Notes: generated by a model not told the origin, from the letters alone. DNA of 64,000 nt from Pseudonocardia sp. CNS-004 (GCA_001942185.1 MKJV01000145.1:62001-126000), one strand, 5' to 3'. Shown: positions 26,150 through 36,379, counted from the first letter of the stretch. Numbers and translations are program-made.

Positions 26150-27691
26150 TCAGAGCGAGCGGAGCGCCAGGTACACGTCCACCCGGTCACCCAGCTCCGC
26201 GAGGTTGCGGCCGGTCAGCTCCTCGACCCGGCCGATCCGGTATCGCACCGTGTTGACGTGCAGGTGCAGCTGCTGCGCGGCCCGGCTCCACGACCCGGAG
26301 CACTCCAGGAACGCCTCGAGGGTCTCGCGCAGGCCGGCCCCGGTGCGGGCGTCGTAGTCCAGCACCGGCTCCAGCACGCGCACCGCGAACGCGCGGCGCA
26401 CCTCGTCGGGCACGGCCGCGAGCAGCGCGACGTGGGACGTGACCTCGCTGCCGGTGACGACGTGCACCGGGCCGGGGCGGCGGGCGGCCAGCTCGCGGGC
26501 GTGCCGGGCCTCCTGCAGCGCACCGGAGAGGGCGTCCAGCGGCGCGGGCCGGCTCACCCCTACCGTGAACCGGTCTGCGCCGAGCCCGGGAGCGAGCCTG
26601 CGCAGCGCCGTCTCCAGGACGGCGGCGGGCGGTGCGCCGTCCGGGACCGCGGGCAGCAGGGCCACCGCCATGCCGTCGTGCGCGCCGACGGCGGGCGGCC
26701 CGACGTGCGTGGCGGCGTCGACGAGCACGGAACGGGCGGTCTGGACGCGGTCGGGCGACGTGAAGCCCGCGACCGCGACGACCAGCGGCGAGTCCGGGTC
26801 GAGGCCGGCCTGCCGCAGCCGAACCGCGGCCTCCGGGTGGTGGGCCGACCCGGCGGCGACGAGCGCGATCGCGTCCTCGGCGATCTCGCGGGCCATCCGC
26901 AGCCCCTCACCGCGGCGGGCGCGGTCGAGGGCGGTGATCGCGACCAGCTCGCCGACGGTGTCGCCGACCTCGTTCTCCCAGCGCGTGCAGTCGCCGTCGG
27001 CGGCCACGAACCAGGACGTCAGCCGGTCCTCGGAGGCCGGGCCCACCGCGAACACCGACCGGGCGCCGCCCGGGACGACCGCGGGCAGCCGGTCGGCGGT
27101 GAGGAACGTCGTGACCGCGGCGTCGAGCTCGTCGCCGGTGAGCGTGATCGGTCCGGGCACCACGGCGCGCCCGGTGGCGGACAGCACCCGGATCACGACG
27201 CCGGTGGTCGTCGCGACCTCGGCCGCCAGCTCGTCGAGCCCGAGCCCGCCCGCGACGGCCGAGAGCAGCCGGCGCTGCCTGCCGAGGGTGAGGGCGAGCC
27301 GGTCGCCGCGCGCGGCGGTGAGCGCGCCGACCACGAGCTCGGTGAGCGCCGCGAACGACACCTCCTCGGGCACCGCGAGCAGCGGGAGGTCGTGGCGGCG
27401 GCAGGCATCCACCAGGTCGTCGGGGATGCCGTGGAAGACCGCCTCGCCCGCGGCGAGCGCCACGGCGCCCGCGCCGGCCACGGCGGCGACGAAGCGTTCG
27501 CTGTCGCCCGGTTCGCGGCGCCAGACCAGCCCACTGATCACCAGCTCGCCGCCGGACAGGTAGCGGGCCGGGTCGATGAGGTCGGTGGTGTAGACCCAGC
27601 GGACCGGCCGTTCCCGGGCGTCGGCCGCGGTGCCGGCGTGCAGCAGCCGCAACCCCAGTGCGGGGTTCGCGAGCAGGTCGCGCAGCTGCAT
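26150..27691 (-). CDS. pucR: PucR family regulator of purine catabolism
   Basis: A 513-residue one-component regulator. The N-terminal PucR domain (residues 1-120, MQLRDLLANPALGLRLLHAG... LISGLVWR... AVFHGIPDDLVDACRRHDLP) is followed by a middle domain and a C-terminal HTH_30 helix-turn-helix (GSWSRAAQQLHLHVNTVRYR). PucR proteins respond to purine breakdown products such as allantoin. It is divergent from the xanthine dehydrogenase operon, about 95 bases away, and is the obvious regulator of this region. Intact. Confidence 0.92.
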   Translation of the reverse strand: MQLRDLLANPALGLRLLHAGTAADARERPVRWVYTTDLIDPARYLSGGELVISGLVWRREPGDSERFVAAVAGAGAVALAAGEAVFHGIPDDLVDACRRHDLPLLAVPEEVSFAALTELVVGALTAARGDRLALTLGRQRRLLSAVAGGLGLDELAAEVATTTGVVIRVLSATGRAVVPGPITLTGDELDAAVTTFLTADRLPAVVPGGARSVFAVGPASEDRLTSWFVAADGDCTRWENEVGDTVGELVAITALDRARRGEGLRMAREIAEDAIALVAAGSAHHPEAAVRLRQAGLDPDSPLVVAVAGFTSPDRVQTARSVLVDAATHVGPPAVGAHDGMAVALLPAVPDGAPPAAVLETALRRLAPGLGADRFTVGVSRPAPLDALSGALQEARHARELAARRPGPVHVVTGSEVTSHVALLAAVPDEVRRAFAVRVLEPVLDYDARTGAGLRETLEAFLECSGSWSRAAQQLHLHVNTVRYRIGRVEELTGRNLAELGDRVDVYLALRSL

Positions 27692-27785
27692 TGGAGGAAC
27701 CTACAACCCGTTCGGGGTCCCGGGTCGGGCGATTCGTCACGACGGCGACTTCTGCGCGTCGCGCGGTGGGGCTGTACTGGCCGGC

Positions 27786-28658
27786 ATGGACTTCCTCGCC
27801 CCGACGACGTGGGCCGACGCCCTCGCGGCGAAGGCCGAGCAGCCGGACGCCGTCGCCCTGGCAGGCGGCACCGACGTGATGGTCGAGATCAATTTCGACC
27901 ACCGGCGCCCGCCCGCGCTGCTCGACCTCACCCGCGTGCCCGAGCTGCGGGAGTGGGGCACCGACACCGACGGCCGGATCCGGCTGGGCTCGGGGGTGAC
28001 CTACACGCGGGTCATCGACGAGCTGGGGGACCGGCTGCCGGGGCTCGCGATGGCCGCGCGGACGGTCGGGTCGCCGCAGATCCGCAACCGCGGCACCGTC
28101 GGCGGCAACCTGGGGGCTGCCTCGCCCGCGGGCGACAGCCACCCACCGCTGCTCGCCGCCGACGCGGAGATCGAGGTCGCCTCGGTGCGCGGGGTTCGCC
28201 GCATTCCGGCCGCCGAGTTCTACACCGGCGTGAAGCGCAACGCGCTCGCCCCCGACGAGCTGATCGCGGCCGTGCTGATCGCGCCCGCGAGCGGGCCGCA
28301 GCAGTTCTGCAAGATCGGCACCCGCAACGCGATGGTGATCGCGGTGTCGGCGTTCGGGCTGGCCCTGCACCCGCAGCGCCGGGTCGTCGGCACCGGCATC
28401 GGCTCGGCGGCACCCACTCCACGCCGCGCCGACGCTGCCGCGGAGTTCCTGGCGGGCGAGCTGGCCGCAGCTGGGCTGTGGGAGTCCCGGGACGCGCTGC
28501 CCGAGGGGCTGGCCGTGGAGTTCGGGCGGAAGGTCCGCGACGCCGCCGCCCCCATCGACGACGTGCGCGGCAGTGCCGCGTACCGCCTGCACTCCCTGTC
28601 GGTGATGGCGCGCCGCGCCGCCAGCTGGGCGTGGGACGACTACCGGAAGGTCGCCTGA
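27786..28658 (+). CDS. Xanthine dehydrogenase, FAD-binding subunit
   Basis: A 290-residue FAD subunit of the molybdenum hydroxylase family, which passes electrons from the iron-sulfur centres to NAD. The FAD-binding motifs are ALAGGTDVMVEINF and TVGSPQIRNRGTVGGNLGAASPAGDSHPPL, and KIGTRNAMVIAVSAFGLAL follows. Start ATG at 27786. It is the first gene after the divergent pucR promoter and precedes the 2Fe-2S subunit by three bases. Confidence 0.93.
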   Translation: MDFLAPTTWADALAAKAEQPDAVALAGGTDVMVEINFDHRRPPALLDLTRVPELREWGTDTDGRIRLGSGVTYTRVIDELGDRLPGLAMAARTVGSPQIRNRGTVGGNLGAASPAGDSHPPLLAADAEIEVASVRGVRRIPAAEFYTGVKRNALAPDELIAAVLIAPASGPQQFCKIGTRNAMVIAVSAFGLALHPQRRVVGTGIGSAAPTPRRADAAAEFLAGELAAAGLWESRDALPEGLAVEFGRKVRDAAAPIDDVRGSAAYRLHSLSVMARRAASWAWDDYRKVA

Positions 28659-28661
28659 GAC

Positions 28662-29126
28662 ATGCGAATCAATCTGACGATCAACGGCGAGCGGCGCGAC
28701 GCCGACGACGTGTGGGAGGGCGAGAGCCTGCTCTACGCCCTGCGGGAGCGGCTCGGCCTCCCCGGCTCGAAGAACGCATGCGAGCAGGGCGAATGCGGGT
28801 CCTGCACGGTGTACCTGGACGGCACGCCGGTGTGCTCGTGCCTGGTGGCCGCCGGCCAGGCCGACGGCCGCGAGGTCACCACCGTGGAGGGCCTCGGACA
28901 GGGGGAGGACCTGCACCCGGTGCAGAAGGCGTTCGTCGAGCGCGGGGCCGTGCAGTGCGGCTTCTGCACGCCCGGCCTGATCGTCTCCACCCACGACCTG
29001 CTGCAGCGCAACCCGCGCCCGTCCGACCCGGAGATCCGGGAGGCCCTGGCGGGGAACCTGTGCCGCTGCACCGGCTACGAGAAGATCATGGACGCGGTGC
29101 GGGACGCGGCGGAGCGTGCCGAATGA
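28662..29126 (+). CDS. Xanthine dehydrogenase, 2Fe-2S subunit
   Basis: A 154-residue iron-sulfur subunit. Cluster ligands are visible as CEQGECGSC plus a downstream Cys (plant-type ferredoxin domain) and as CGFCTPG / CRCTG in the C-terminal helical domain. It transfers electrons between the molybdenum and FAD subunits. Its stop overlaps the ATG of the deaminase gene (ATGA). Confidence 0.95.
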   Translation: MRINLTINGERRDADDVWEGESLLYALRERLGLPGSKNACEQGECGSCTVYLDGTPVCSCLVAAGQADGREVTTVEGLGQGEDLHPVQKAFVERGAVQCGFCTPGLIVSTHDLLQRNPRPSDPEIREALAGNLCRCTGYEKIMDAVRDAAERAE

Positions 29127-30462
29127 TCATCATCGAGGGTGCGCACGTCGTCACGGTGTCCGGTGCGGAGTACCCGGGCGGGCACGTCGTCGTCGACGGC
29201 AACCGGATCACGGCGGTCGGCCCCGGCCCGGCGCCGCGCGCGGAGGGGGCGCGCGTCGTGGACGGCCGGGGCTGCCTGCTCACCCCGGGTTTCGTCAACA
29301 CCCACAACCACCTCTACCAGTGGGTCACCCGCGGTCTCGCCGTGGACGCCACGCTCTTCGAGTGGCTCACCACGCTCTACCCGGTGTGGGCCGGCATCGA
29401 CGAGCGCGCGGTGCACGTCGGGGCGAGCGGGGCGCTCGCGCAGCTCGCGCGCACCGGGTGCACCACCAGCGCCGACCACCACTACGTGTTCCCGCGCGAG
29501 GGCGGCGACCTGCTCGGCGCCGAGATCACCGCCGCCAGGGAGGTCGGGCTGCGCTTCCACCCGACCCGCGGCTCGATGGACCTCGGGCAGCGCGACGGCG
29601 GGCTGCCGCCCGACCACGTGGTGGAGGACCGCGACGCGATCCTCGCCGCCTCCGAGGAGGCGATCGACCGCTGGCACGACCCGGCGCCCGGCGCGATGCT
29701 GCGGATCGGGCTCGCGCCGTGCTCGCCGTTCTCCGTCACCGGGGAGCTCATGCGCGAGTCCGCCGAGCTGGCCCGCCGCCGCGGTGTGCGGATGCACACC
29801 CACCTCGCCGAGACCCTCGACGAGGAGGACTTCTGCCGCGAGCGGTTCGGCTGCACCCCCTCGAGCTACGTCGAGCGCCTCGGCTGGACCGGTGACGACG
29901 TGTGGTTCGCCCACGCCATCCACCTCGACGACGCGGCAGTCAAGAAGATCGGTGACACCGGCACGGGCGTGGCGCACTGCCCGTCGTCCACGCGCGGCTC
30001 GGCGCCGGTATCGCCCGCACCCGCGACCTGGTCGACGCCGGCGCCCGGGTCGGCCTCGGCGTCGACGGGGCGGCGAGCAACGAGGCCGGCAGCCTCCTGG
30101 AGGAGGTTCGCCACGCGGTGCTGTTCGCCCGCGCGGTCGGTGGCCCCACGGCGCTGTCGGTGCGCGACGGCCTGCGCCTCGCCACCCTCGGCGGCGCCGC
30201 CGTGCTCGGCCGGACCGACGAGCTCGGCGCCGTCGAGGTCGGCAAGCTCGCCGACCTCGCCCTGTGGCGGATCGACGGCCCGGCCCACGCCGACGTCGCC
30301 GACCCCGTGGCCGCGCTCGTGCTGGGCGCCCCGCCACCCCTGGAACTGCTGCTCGTGGACGGGCGTGGGGTCGTCGAGCGCGACCGGGTACTCACCGTCG
30401 ACGCGGACGTGCTCGCCCGCGAGGCCGAGGCCGTCCACCGTGACCTCCTGGAGAAGGCATGA
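29123..30462 (+). CDS. 8-oxoguanine deaminase-like amidohydrolase, one frameshift
   Basis: A metal-dependent amidohydrolase of about 446 residues in the cytosine/guanine/8-oxoguanine deaminase family. Metal ligands are in TPGFVNTHNHLYQW, MHTHLAETLDEE and FAHAIHLDD; the conserved HCPSSNARLGAG contains the frameshift near 29990, where one A is missing from AA. GVDGAASNEAGSLLEEVRHA follows. It lies between the iron-sulfur and molybdenum subunits of xanthine dehydrogenase and overlaps both, so it probably deaminates guanine or 8-oxoguanine to feed the dehydrogenase. Guanine versus 8-oxoguanine cannot be decided here. Confidence 0.85.
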
Positions 30463-32744
30463 CCAGCACGGAGACAACGACTGCCGCAACCCGCACGACC
30501 GGCCGGATCGGCGACAGCCCGCTGCGGCCCGACGGCACGCTGAAGGTCACCGGCGAGTTCGCGTACTCGAGCGACCTGTGGCACGACCAGATGGTCTGGG
30601 GCGCCACCCTGCGCAGCCCGCACCCGCACGCCCGGATCGCGTCGATCGACATCGGGCCCGCGCTCGCGGTGCCCGGGGTGTGGGCGGTGCTCACGGCGAA
30701 CGACGTGCCGGGGGAGAACTCGGTCGGGCTGGAGCACCAGGACACCCCGGTGCTGGCCGCCGACGTGGTCCGCTACCAGGGCGAGCCGGTCGCGCTCGTG
30801 GCCGCCGACCACCCGGAGACGGCCCGGCGGGCGGCGAAGAAGATCGTCGTGACCTACGAGGAGCTCCCCGCGGTCACCGACCCGCGCCGCGCGCTGGACG
30901 CCGACGCCCCGCAGGTGCAGCCGGGCGGGAACCTCGTGCGCCACCTGAAGCTCCACCGCGGTGAGCAGGAGCCGTCCGCGCCGGTGGTCGTCGCGCTCGA
31001 CTTCGAGGTCGGCATGCAGGACCAGGCCTTCCTCGGCCCCGAGTCCGGCCTCGCCGTACCCGCAGAGGACGGCGGCCTCGACCTCTACGTCGCCACCCAG
31101 TGGCTGCACGTCGACCAGCGCCAGGTCTGCCGCGCCCTCGGGATGCCCCCCGAGAAGGTGCGGCTGCACCTCGCGGGGGTCGGCGGGGCCTTCGGCGGGC
31201 GCGAGGACCTGTCGATGCACGTCCACGCGTGCCTGCTCGCCCTGCACACCGGCAAGCCGGTGAAGATGAGCTACTCGCGCGAGGAGTCGTTCTTCGGGCA
31301 CGTGCACCGCCACCCCGCGTGGCTGCACTACGAGTTCGGCGCCGAGCGCGACGGCACCCTCGTCTACGCCAAGGCCGACATGCTCTTCGACGGCGGCGCC
31401 TACGCGTCCTCGACGCCCGCCGTGGTCGGCAACGGCGGCACGCTGGGCCTGGGCCCGTACCGGATCCCGAACGTGCGCGTCGACGCCCGCGGCGTCTACA
31501 CGAACAACCCGCCGTGCGGGGCGATGCGCGGGTTCGGCTGCGTGCAGGCCGCGTTCGCGCACGAGGCGTTGATGGACGAACTCGCCGACGCCGTCGGCGT
31601 CGACCGGGTGGAGATCCGCGCCCGCAACGGGATGAGCGAGGGCGACGTCAACATCACCGGCCAGCTGATCGACTCCGCCGCCCCGGTGGCCGAGCTGATC
31701 CGCAAGGTCCGCGACCTGCCCCTGCCGCCGGAGCCCGGAACCGAACGCGACCTGCGCGACCTGCCCGGCGGGGTCTCCAACACCACCCACGGTGAGGGCG
31801 TGGTCCGCGGCGTCGGCTACGCGGTGACCTACAAGAACGTGGGGTTCTCCGAGGGCTTCGACGACTACTCGACCGCGCGCGTGCGCCTGCAGGTGGTCGG
31901 CGGGGAGCCGGTGGCCACCGTGCAGACGGCGGCGGCCGAGGTCGGCCAGGGGCTGATCACCGTCGAGCAGCAGATCGTGCGCACCGAGTTGGGGATCGAC
32001 CGGGTCGTCGTCGCGCCCAAGAACACCACCGTCGGGTCCGGTGGCTCCACGTCGGCGTCGCGCCAGACCTACGTCACCGGTGGCGCGGTGAAGGCCGCGT
32101 GCGAGGCCGTGCGCGCCTCGGTGCTGGGGCGGGCGTCCACCGCGCTCGGCCGCTCCGACCTGCGGCTGGACGGCGTGAAGATCGTCGATGTCGGTGGCGA
32201 GGTGCTCGCCGACCTCGTGGAGGTCCTCGGCGACGACGCCGTCGAGGAGACCGTCGAGTGGCGGCACCGCCCCACCCACCCGATCGACCCCGAGACCGGC
32301 CAGGGCGACGCCCACGTGCAGTACGCGTTCTCCGCCCACCGGGCCGTCGTCGACGTCGACGTGGACCTCGGCCTCGTGAAGGTCGTCGCGCTGGACACCG
32401 CCCAGGACGTCGGCAAGGCGATCAACCCGGACGCCGTGATCGGCCAGATCCAGGGCGGCAGCGCCCAGGGCATGGGGCTCGCGCTGATGGAGGAGGTGGT
32501 GGTGCGCGACGGCATCGTGCAGAACCCGTCGTTCACCGACTACCTGATCCCCACGATCCTCGACATGCCGCCGATGAAGATCGAGGTGCTGGAGTACGCC
32601 GACCCGCACGCCCCTTACGGTGTGCGGGGGGTCGGCGAACCGCCGACGATCTCCAGCGGCCCCGCCGTCGCGGCCGCGATCCGGGCGGCGTCGGGGAAGG
32701 CCCTGCGCCGCGTCCCGATCCGGCCCGAACACATCGTGCCGTGA
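30459..32744 (+). CDS. Xanthine dehydrogenase, molybdopterin-binding subunit
   Basis: A 761-residue molybdenum cofactor subunit that hydroxylates hypoxanthine/xanthine to urate. Family features include GTLKVTGEFAYSSDL at the N-terminus, LAGVGGAFGGREDLSMHVHA, PPCGAMRGFGCVQAAFAHE, and GVRGVGEPPTISSGPAVAAA near the C-terminus with the conserved active-site Glu. The ATG overlaps the deaminase stop. The stop codon lies inside the left arm of palindrome copy 2. Intact. Confidence 0.93.
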   Translation: MTSTETTTAATRTTGRIGDSPLRPDGTLKVTGEFAYSSDLWHDQMVWGATLRSPHPHARIASIDIGPALAVPGVWAVLTANDVPGENSVGLEHQDTPVLAADVVRYQGEPVALVAADHPETARRAAKKIVVTYEELPAVTDPRRALDADAPQVQPGGNLVRHLKLHRGEQEPSAPVVVALDFEVGMQDQAFLGPESGLAVPAEDGGLDLYVATQWLHVDQRQVCRALGMPPEKVRLHLAGVGGAFGGREDLSMHVHACLLALHTGKPVKMSYSREESFFGHVHRHPAWLHYEFGAERDGTLVYAKADMLFDGGAYASSTPAVVGNGGTLGLGPYRIPNVRVDARGVYTNNPPCGAMRGFGCVQAAFAHEALMDELADAVGVDRVEIRARNGMSEGDVNITGQLIDSAAPVAELIRKVRDLPLPPEPGTERDLRDLPGGVSNTTHGEGVVRGVGYAVTYKNVGFSEGFDDYSTARVRLQVVGGEPVATVQTAAAEVGQGLITVEQQIVRTELGIDRVVVAPKNTTVGSGGSTSASRQTYVTGGAVKAACEAVRASVLGRASTALGRSDLRLDGVKIVDVGGEVLADLVEVLGDDAVEETVEWRHRPTHPIDPETGQGDAHVQYAFSAHRAVVDVDVDLGLVKVVALDTAQDVGKAINPDAVIGQIQGGSAQGMGLALMEEVVVRDGIVQNPSFTDYLIPTILDMPPMKIEVLEYADPHAPYGVRGVGEPPTISSGPAVAAAIRAASGKALRRVPIRPEHIVP

Positions 32745-32781
32745 GTGGATACGAGTGCTCCGGCACTCGTATCCACTCACG
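32740..32781. repeat. 42-bp palindromic repeat, copy 2
   Basis: Identical to the copy at 18395 except for one A-to-G change beside the loop; arms of 19 bp (CGTGAGTGGATACGAGTGC) around TCCG. It begins inside the last codons of the xanthine dehydrogenase molybdenum subunit and ends 22 bases before the next gene. Confidence 0.95.
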
Positions 32782-32802
32782 ACCCCTGGGAGGCTGTCCT
32801 CG

Positions 32803-33180
32803 ATGCCACGGATGTTCCTGAACGGCACCGCCATGTCCGGCGGTGCCGACCACCACCTCGTGGGCGACGCCCCGCTGGTCGCCCGCACCACGACGGCGCC
32901 GCGCTACCGCTTCCACGCCGTCGGCGGCAAGTACCCCGCCCTCGAGGACATCGGGGAGGGCGGTGCGGCCGTCGAGGGCGAGGTCTACGAGCTGTCCTAC
33001 GAGCAGCTGCGCGAGGTGCTGCTGCCCGGCGAGCCCGACGGGCTCGAGCTCGGGGTGATCGAGCTGGCCGACGGCAGCGGGTCCCTGGCCATGGTCCTGC
33101 GCCGCGAGTACCCGCGGCTGCCGGAGCTGACCGACATCTCCGGGCTCGCGAGCTGGCGGACCTACCAGGAGGGACGGTGA
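32803..33180 (+). CDS. Allophanate-hydrolase-related small protein (gamma-glutamylcyclotransferase-like fold)
   Basis: A 125-residue protein resembling the C-terminal domain of allophanate hydrolase and related stand-alone proteins (MFLNGTAMSGGADH, TAPRYRFHAVGGKYPAL, VEGEVYELSYEQLREVLLP, LELGVIELADGSGSLAMVL). GGGAGG precedes the ATG and its stop overlaps the allantoinase GTG (GTGA), tying it to ureide degradation. The activity is not established; because no ordinary ureidoglycolate lyase is present, it is a candidate for handling a ureido intermediate, which is inference from position. Confidence 0.7.
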   Translation: MPRMFLNGTAMSGGADHHLVGDAPLVARTTTAPRYRFHAVGGKYPALEDIGEGGAAVEGEVYELSYEQLREVLLPGEPDGLELGVIELADGSGSLAMVLRREYPRLPELTDISGLASWRTYQEGR

Positions 33181-34482
33181 TCGTCATCCGGGCGCGGCGG
33201 GCCGTCGTCGACGGTGCCGAGACCCCGGCCGCCGTGCTCGTGGCGGGGGAGCGGATCGAGGCGATCCTGCCCTTCGACATGCCCGTCGACGCGCACGACG
33301 TCGTCCTCGCCGACGACGAGGTGCTGCTCCCCGGGCTCGTCGACACCCACGTGCACGTCAACGAGCCCGGCCGCACCGAGTGGGAGGGCTTCGCCACGGC
33401 CACCCGCGCCGCGGCCGCGGGCGGCGTCACGACGATCGTCGACATGCCGCTCAACTCGCTGCCGCCCACCGTCGACGTGGCGGCGCTGCACACCAAGCGG
33501 GCGGCGGCCGCCGGGCAGTGCGCCGTGGACGTCGGGTTCTGGGGCGGTGCCGTCCCCGGCAACGCGGGCGAGCTGGCGAAGCTGCACGCCGAGGGCGTCT
33601 TCGGCGTCAAGTGCTTCCTGCTCGACAGCGGGGTGCCGGAGTTCCCGCCCCTGGACGTCGACGGCCTGAAGGCCGCGCTCGAGGCGGTGGCCGAGTACGA
33701 CGGGCTGCTCATCGCCCACGCCGAGGACGGCGCCGTGGTCCGGCCCGCGGCCGGCAGGCGCTACGCCGACTTCGTGGCCTCCCGCCCGCCCGCCGCGGAG
33801 GACGGGGCGATCGCCACGTTGCTGCGCCTGGCCCGGGAGACCGGGGCCCGGGTGCACGTCGTGCACCTGTCGGCGGCCTCCGCGCTGCCGCAGCTCGCCG
33901 CGGCCCGGGCCGACGGCGTGCCGGTGAGCGTCGAGACCTGCCCGCACTACCTCACGCTCACCGCGGAGGAGGTGCCCGACGGCGACACCCGCTTCAAGTG
34001 CTGCCCGCCGGTGCGGGAGTCGGGCAACCGGGACGCCCTGTGGCAGGGCCTCGCCGACGGCGTGATCGACATGGTGGTCTCGGACCACTCGCCGTCGCCG
34101 CCGGATCTCAAGCACCTGGACACCGGGGACTTCGGCACCGCGTGGGGCGGGATCGCCTCGCTGCAGGTCGGGCTGCCCGTCGTGTGGACGGAGGCGCGCC
34201 GGCGCGGGCACGGGCTCGCCCAGGTCGTCGAGTGGATGGCCCACGCGCCCGCCGCCCGCGCGGGCTGCACCGCAAGGGCCGCATCGCCGCGGCTCCGACG
34301 CCGACCTCGTCGTGTTCGCGCCCGACGCGCCGTACACGGTGGGGGAGCTGCACCACCGCCATGCCGTCACGCCGTACGCGGGCCGCGAGCTCACCGGCGT
34401 CGTGCGCCGGACCTGGCTGCGTGGCACACCGGTCGAGGAGATGCCGCGCGGGCGGCTCTTGCGGAGGGGAGAGGACGGGTGA
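33177..34482 (+). CDS. allB: Allantoinase, two frameshifts
   Basis: A dihydroorotase-family amidohydrolase of about 435 residues that opens allantoin to allantoate. Metal-binding and family motifs: LVDTHVHVNEPGRTEWEGF, GVTTIVDMPLNSLPPTVD, FGVKCFLLDSGVPEFPPL (carboxylated Lys), VHVVHLSAASALP, ETCPHYLTLTAEEVPDG and VVSDHSPSPPDLK. Single missing bases near 34262 and 34292 displace the C-terminus; restoring them gives GLHRKGRIAAGSDADLVVFAPD. The GTG start overlaps the upstream stop. Confidence 0.92.
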
Positions 34483-34608
34483 GCGAGCGTGCGAGCGAAC
34501 CAATGCCACAGCGCCGGCGAGGCCGTGCAGTGAGCGAGCTTGCGAGCGAGCCATGTGGCAGTGCCTGCGCGAAGCGCCGGCCGAGCGCAAGCGAGGCCGT
34601 GCGTTGAG
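34479..34608. repeat. Imperfect direct repeats before the allantoicase gene
   Basis: GTGAGCGAGC(G/T)TGCGAGCGA(A/G)CC occurs at 34479 and 34530, and GCGAGGCCGTGC occurs before 34530 and again just before the allantoicase TTG start. They separate allantoinase and allantoicase by about 120 bases in an otherwise overlapping gene run. Such GAGCGAGCG-rich repeats are common in actinomycete intergenic DNA; the function is unknown. Confidence 0.6.
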
Positions 34609-35606
34609 CGATTTCCGGGAGCTGCCCGACCTGGCGCTGCGTTCGGTCGCGGCGCGGTCGTGTACGCCAACGACGACGCGTTCGCCGCCAAGGAGAACCT
34701 GATCACGCCGGGGCGGCCGGTCTTCGACCCGACCACGTTCGGCTCGCAGGGCAAGGTCTACGACGGCTGGGAGACCCGCAGGCGGCGCTCACCGGGCCAC
34801 GACGAGGCGATCGTGCGGCTCGGCGCGTCCGGGGTGGTGCACGGCGTCGTCGTCGACACGGCGTGGTTCACCGGCAACTACCCGCCCGAGATCGCCGTCG
34901 ACGGGATCTGTGCCGACGGGATCGTCGACGTCGCCGACCTCGTGGACTGGCAGTCGCTCGTCGCGCGCACCGCCGTGCAGGGCGACGCGGAGAACGCCTT
35001 CGCCGTGGAGCGCCCGCGCCGCGTCACCCACGTCCGGCTGCGGATCTTCCCCGACGGCGGGGTCGCCCGCCTGCGGGTGCACGGCGAGGCCCTCCCCGAC
35101 CCCGACCTGCTGGCCGCGCTCGGCACCGCCGACCTCGCCGCACTCGAACACGGCGGCCGCGTGGTGGCCTGCTCCGACGCGTTCTACGGCTCGCCGAACA
35201 ACCTGCTGCTGCCCGGCCCCGCCCGCACGATGGGCGAGGGCTGGGAGAACGCGCGACGCCGCGACGACGGCAACGACTGGGTCGAGGTGGCGCTCGTCGC
35301 GGAGGCCGAGCTGGTGCTGGCCGAGCTCGACACCAGCTGGTTCCTGCACAACGCCCCCGGCTGGGCGGCGCTCACCGGCCGCACCGCCGACGGCGCGACC
35401 GTCGAGCTCATGCCCCGTACGGCGCTGCAACCCGACACCCGCCACCGCTTCCGGGTACCGGCCACCCCGGTGACCCACGTCCGCATGGACGTGTACCCCG
35501 ACGGCGGCCTGGCCCGCCTGCGCCTGCACGGCGCACTCACCCCGGAGGCCGCGCGGATCTCGCTGCGCGCTGGTCCTCGTCACCCACCGAGAGGTCCCAC
35601 TGGTGA
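34604..35606 (+). CDS. alc: Allantoicase, two frameshifts
   Basis: An enzyme of about 334 residues that cleaves allantoate to ureidoglycolate and urea. It has two related beta-jelly-roll halves: NDDAFAAKENLITPGRPVFD with VVDTAWFTGNYPPEIAVDG, then SDAFYGSPNNLLLPGPARTM with ELDTSWFLHNAPGW; both halves carry VTHVR(L/M). Missing bases near 34650 and 35569 break the ends; restoring them gives LRSVGGAVVYANDDAF and a C-terminus SLR-x-WSSSPTERSHW. The TTG start has a GAGG site. Its stop overlaps the next GTG. Confidence 0.92.
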
Positions 35607-36379
35607 GATACACCGTCAACTGCTCGATCCTCTTCACCGAGCTGCCCCTGCTCGACCGGCCCGCCGCGGCGAAGGCCGCCGGGTTCGAGGCCGTGGAGTT
35701 CTGGTGGCCCTTCCCCACGGCGGCGCCCGACGACGCCGAGGTCGACCGCTTCGTGCGCGCGATCGAGGACGCCGGTGTGCAGCTCACCGGGCTCAACCTG
35801 GCGGCGGGTGACATGCCCGGCGGTGACCGCGGGCTGGCGTCGTGGCCGGGACGGGAGTCCGAGTTCCGCGACAGCATCGACATCGCGGCCGGCATCGGCA
35901 AGCGGCTGGGCACGCGGGTGTTCAACGCGCTCTACGGCAACCGAGTCGAGGGCGCGGACCCGCGCGACCAGGACGACCTCGCCGTGCAGAACCTGGCCCG
36001 CGCCGCCGCGCTGCTCGACGGCACCGTGGTGCTCGAGCCGCTGTCGGGCGCCGACCGCTACCCGCTGCGCACCGCTGCCGACGCACTGGCCGTGGCAGAC
36101 CGGCTCAACGTGCCGAACGTCGCCCTGCTGGCCGACCTCTACCACCTCGCCGTGAACGGTGACGACGTCGCCGCCGTCATCCGCGACCACGCCGCCCGGA
36201 TCGGGCACGTCCAGATCGCCGACGCCCCCGGTCGCCACGAGCCCGGCACCGGCGAGATCCCCTTCGACGCGCACCTGTCCGCCCTCACCGCGGCCGGCTA
36301 CACCGGCTGGGTCGGGCTGGAGTACGCGCCGTCCACCACCACCGCCCGCGCATTCGACTGGATGGAGCGCAGCAAGTGA
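35603..36379 (+). CDS. hyi: Hydroxypyruvate isomerase
   Basis: A 258-residue TIM-barrel isomerase that interconverts hydroxypyruvate and tartronate semialdehyde. Family motifs: YTVNCSILFTELPLLDRPAA, GFEAVEFWWPFP, VLEPLSGADRYPL, LLADLYHLAVNGDD, GHVQIADAPGRHEPGTGEI and GWVGLEYAPS. It overlaps allantoicase (GTGA) and tartronate semialdehyde reductase, placing it in glyoxylate assimilation after ureide breakdown. Intact. Confidence 0.92.
   Translation: MRYTVNCSILFTELPLLDRPAAAKAAGFEAVEFWWPFPTAAPDDAEVDRFVRAIEDAGVQLTGLNLAAGDMPGGDRGLASWPGRESEFRDSIDIAAGIGKRLGTRVFNALYGNRVEGADPRDQDDLAVQNLARAAALLDGTVVLEPLSGADRYPLRTAADALAVADRLNVPNVALLADLYHLAVNGDDVAAVIRDHAARIGHVQIADAPGRHEPGTGEIPFDAHLSALTAAGYTGWVGLEYAPSTTTARAFDWMERSK

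Noticed and set aside
24536..30964. A 2,142-codon open frame on the plus strand
   Set aside because: It is a high-GC antisense and out-of-frame shadow covering hydrolase, tetR, pucR and xanthine dehydrogenase genes; its Arg/Gly/Pro-rich translation has no domain pattern except where it coincides with the true deaminase frame.
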